Shown in pieces: positions 22,818 to 25,728 of a stretch of 25,728 bases of DNA. Location: NCBI GenBank assembly GCA_964017145.1, contig CAXHKQ010000316.1, positions 1 to 25,728 of the forward strand. Reading direction: 5' to 3'. Every line of letters starts with the position of its first letter. Position 1 is the first letter of the stretch. The stretch comes from Agrocybe praecox. Its lineage: Eukaryota > Basidiomycota > Agaricomycetes > Agaricales > Agrocybaceae. Both the position numbers and the translations under genes were made by a program. The notes beneath the pieces were generated by a model. It searched no databases, was not told where the DNA came from, and worked only from the letters and a program-made list of their open reading frames with translations.

Positions 22818-24259
22818 TTTTTATGCTTTTTATTATCTGTCATTATATATCATGCAAATTCAGCGTTCCATACTATTGCCTTCAAGTGCATAAGCCGATC
22901 GTCCGATTATAAATTATCGTACTACCAATAAAATCACAACCATACGCAGACCGTACTATTTCATTAGCGTTCTATGTACATATGCTGACACACACTTGCA
23001 CGTTTTTGCTCTACGTTACAACCCGCGTTTTTCGATCAATGGGCATGCATAAATCACTCCGATACAATAAATAATAAACGATAAATACGTGCACACATTG
23101 CCAATGCACTAGGAGTTTTCGGCCGTGAATCACAAAATCACTGCCATACACAAAACACCCCACAAGCACAAACATCATACTCTAGCACGCTCGTCACCGA
23201 AGGTGACACCCACGAAACACTCTGTTCCCACAGTCTCAGTGCTGCCCGTCATTCTTAGCACTGGCTGAGGAGGGATTGGAATGCACGGGAACCGAAACTG
23301 TCTTTTTCACTCGAATCACGCCAACCCCCATACCGGCAATCACACTGTTGATGATTCAAAATAACACCAAAACAAACCTAATAACACTACACCAGAAACA
23401 GCAATCAGAACGCAACATTAACATCAACCATTTCCATTTGCATTTACAATGAAATTGCATAATATTGTAGTCATTTTATAATATATACTTTGCACATGAA
23501 TATTGCATATTTCCCCAAATAACGCAATTTTAGCAGCACCGTGATCACCCAGCACCGACCACCGAGAGAAACGCACAGTACACACTTATCTTATGCGAAC
23601 GTACAATACGCGTTTAACATATACATGCCTATAGCATGTTGTCGTAGGCCAGCTTCCGTTCACGAGCACGACCACCGCGAACCATTCTAATACATGCGCA
23701 ACCGATGCGCGCCCATAGTGTACTAGCATGTAACACTAGTGACACGTCGCGAGAATAAAACGAATTAGCATATATCCAAACATAAATCCGAAAAATTATT
23801 TCATCATCATCAGTACGTTTCACAATTAAATCTTTGAAGTCATAGGTGACGCTTACCTATACCGATAAAAAACTTGGTGAAATATTTTAATAAATCGCGC
23901 ACAGTTTCCACACGTACATGAAACAATTAGTTAAAACATACAGAAAAACACCCGCACGCACACCAAAACACATATACGCACCACACCCAACAACCAAACC
24001 ATCATACATTACCAACCGCTATCTTGATCCAGCATGTATACTCGTAACCATTACGGAAAAAACGTCAAATACATCTTGCACATCTTTAATCACCTTTTGC
24101 GATCTATTTTTATGCTTACACACGCAACATTCTTTTGAATAGTGGCTTAACGCGTTTTCGGGGTCGCTGTCATTAGACCATCCCAACATACGGCATACTT
24201 TTGATGACACCTACAGACCACCCGTGGTCGTGGCCAATTCGCGCCCAACCAAATTAATT
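22818..24259 (+). repeat. Intronic tandem duplication, second copy
   Basis: This copy lies 1,446 bp behind the first copy. The two differ by a few substitutions (near 22825, 22917, 23304, 23489, 23649 and 23919) and by the length of an A run (10 at about 22612 against 6 at about 24057). Some time has therefore passed since the duplication, or one copy came from another unit. The sequence then continues normally to the acceptor. Confidence 0.9.
23230..23301 (+). ncRNA. Hammerhead self-cleaving ribozyme (copy 4)
   Basis: All paired and core bases match the other copies; the nearest change (C to T) lies a few bases outside helix III. Cleavage is predicted between 23235 and 23236. Together with copy 3 it would free a 1,446-nt RNA without an ORF. 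Confidence 0.88.
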
Positions 24260-24702
24260 GACTCCTCCGAGTGAAGGTTAACGACATGCACGTGGCATCT
24301 GCTCTGCATTAGTTGACTTCTAACCGAGCTACCCGCACAAAGGAACCACGGCACACAATAATTCCAATGCATTGTACATTGACCTAAGACATCCAAAACA
24401 ACTAACTCAACAATAACAGCTGCTATCCAATGGTATATGTGTGTGAATGCAAAATATGATCACCATATTCAAAACATTAAATTGGAAAATTATAACTAAA
24501 GCCTTTATAAGCATACCTTTCGATCCATTAATAGTCATCATACAAATTTTTCAAATCCATTAATAATCATCACCCACATATCAACCTTCATCTACTACCA
24601 AAATTATCACATACAAGCAAAAATGCCTAGCACATTCAACCTATTACCAAATCACGGTAATAAAACCAGATTTTCCATTCTTATTCTATTTTCAGAGTCA
24701 CC

Positions 24703-25728
24703 ATGAACATTGACACCATCGACCTCACGGGCGATGACAGTGACGATGATATAGCTAACATACCGCAACACATTTTTACACAAATTACACCTCAACTCGA
24801 CGCCATCCCGACAAGCACGCACACAACAGACACAGACCAATGGGTCGACATTCACCCTACACTCCCTCACATACGTCGATACAACACACGTTCACAAACC
24901 CGGCGAATACCCCAACACACACTCATCTCGTGGAGACACACTAACACTAGACGCAAGAAAACACAAACACCTGAATTTTTCAAAACTTTCTTGAAAAACG
25001 CAAGGAAGTGCGCGATTAACATAGGAGGATTGGCAATCCCTAAATACGTTTTAACTGCAGCCGCACTAGGACCCAAGTTCGCGTATCCTACCTACACCAA
25101 AATCCAACCAGAACACATTTTGGGAGCCCATACGGCCATCAACCAACTCACACAGTGCATCGAAAATGACAGGCAGAAGAAGGAAATACACAGACAACTC
25201 AGGCTAACACTATCATCCACCCTCGAGGGACTACGAAATCACAGATCACCACGCACCCCAGACCCAATCGTTCGCAAACTAAAAAACATCTTTACGAAGT
25301 GCAAGCGCTTCCTGCACAACAACCCGAACGTAATAATCTGCAACAGCGACAAGGGCAACGTAGGAATTGTATGCCCCAAATCTTTTGTGGAAGGAAAACG
25401 CGACACACATTTAGCCGACTCTATCGAACAGGGCATTTATGCGAAAATAATGTCAGCTCAAGACGAAATAGGGAAACTTGAATTTCTAAAATCACTTTTT
25501 TGCCGTACCGAAACCGACTACCTCGACCTCATCACGAGGATGAATTACTATCTTGTAGGAGGGTATCGCCTCGCTATAGAAACCGACACTTTCAACACCC
25601 GAAACACTGGTAGAAAAAACCGAAACGGACTCACCTACGAGACCATTAGGACCAACGGCACCGTACACATTCGCGGCGACCCCGCACTAGGATACCCCGG
25701 ATTCAGGAAACACAAGTTCAAAGCTGAA
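24703..25728 (+). CDS. Penelope-like reverse transcriptase, N-terminal part (3' end outside window)
   Basis: ATG at 24703 lies seven bases behind the predicted splice acceptor. The frame is open to the window end, covering 342 residues: the acidic SUMO-interaction-like start, the PLE lead-in and the DKGN motif, stopping just before the KVHK motif. I find no base that differs from the first 1,026 bases of the intact gene at 6346, although the intron just upstream carries several changes. The catalytic YVDD lies outside the window, so intactness of the whole gene cannot be judged. Confidence 0.93.
   Translation, partial: MNIDTIDLTGDDSDDDIANIPQHIFTQITPQLDAIPTSTHTTDTDQWVDIHPTLPHIRRYNTRSQTRRIPQHTLISWRHTNTRRKKTQTPEFFKTFLKNARKCAINIGGLAIPKYVLTAAALGPKFAYPTYTKIQPEHILGAHTAINQLTQCIENDRQKKEIHRQLRLTLSSTLEGLRNHRSPRTPDPIVRKLKNIFTKCKRFLHNNPNVIICNSDKGNVGIVCPKSFVEGKRDTHLADSIEQGIYAKIMSAQDEIGKLEFLKSLFCRTETDYLDLITRMNYYLVGGYRLAIETDTFNTRNTGRKNRNGLTYETIRTNGTVHIRGDPALGYPGFRKHKFKAE

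Larger units (their letters stand above)
21352..24695 (+). other. Predicted 5' leader intron, third unit, enlarged by an internal duplication
   Basis: Donor GTAAGT is at 21352 and acceptor TTTTCAG ends at 24695, giving 3,344 bp instead of about 1,898. The extra length is one tandem duplication lying wholly inside the intron. Neither splice site nor exon is affected, which supports the view that this stretch is removed from the mRNA. Confidence 0.68.
1..25728 (+). repeat. Head-to-tail tandem array of an ~8,457-bp Penelope-like retroelement unit
   Basis: The same sequence recurs in the same orientation through the whole window. Position 1 matches 8458 and 16915, which is a period of 8,457 bp. 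In the third unit the period shortens to 8,454 in the spacer, through small indels, and lengthens by 1,446 bp in the intron, through a local duplication. The stop codons of successive RT genes lie at 819, 9276 and 17733. Each unit holds spacer, subrepeats, promoter, intron with ribozyme, and RT gene. There is no LTR, no poly(A) tract at a junction and no unrelated DNA between units. PLEs are known to occur as full or partial tandem copies. Neither end of the array is in the window, so its length and flanks are unknown. Confidence 0.97.

Noticed and set aside
1..25728. Simple telomere repeats, LTRs, poly(A) junctions, tRNA genes, CRISPR arrays
   Set aside because: None was found. Repetition in the window is explained by the large unit, the ~250-bp subrepeats, the intronic duplication and microsatellites.

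Overview
The whole window is one head-to-tail tandem array of a retroelement unit about 8,457 bp long; no unrelated gene interrupts it. A TATA-type promoter, a GT-AG intron in front of the coding region, AATAAA signals and AC-rich microsatellites mark it as eukaryotic nuclear DNA, most likely from an invertebrate animal. The species cannot be read from the sequence. Each unit carries one long ORF (976 codons in the intact copy) for a reverse transcriptase (RT) of the Penelope-like element (PLE) type. The RT motifs are complete, but no GIY-YIG endonuclease is visible at either end. Instead there is an N-terminal SUMO-interaction-like motif and a C-terminal region with two Cys/His clusters.

Layout. 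1-819 is the 3' end of one RT gene. 820-3057 is AC-rich spacer. 3058-4445 holds about five degenerate ~250-bp subrepeats that end in a TATA box (4304), a short exon and a splice donor (4441). 4441-6338 is a predicted intron that contains a hammerhead ribozyme (4869-4940). 6346-9276 is the intact RT gene. The next unit (9277-17733) is base-identical to the first over its first ~4.3 kb. Between 13584 and 15468 it carries a sharply bounded cluster of small indels that break the 5' half of its RT gene (14801-17733). The third unit (from 17734) differs by scattered substitutions, and its intron holds a 1,446-bp tandem duplication (about 21372-24259), which doubles the ribozyme. Its RT gene (from 24703) runs off the window and is open as far as it goes.

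How the parts may work together (inference). Transcription from the TATA box gives a pre-mRNA. Splicing joins a short leader exon to the RT ORF and removes the ribozyme, giving a capped mRNA. Unspliced or read-through RNA can instead self-cleave at each hammerhead, giving unit-length (~8,457-nt) RNAs that begin inside one intron and end inside the next, with the RT ORF in the middle. Such RNAs could serve as templates for the encoded RT. In the third unit the doubled ribozyme would also release a 1,446-nt ORF-less RNA that resembles a retrozyme. Tandem PLEs, PLE introns, hammerhead ribozymes in PLEs and endonuclease-lacking PLEs at telomeres are each known. Their combination here, in a near-identical rDNA-like array with ~250-bp spacer subrepeats, is the main point of interest.
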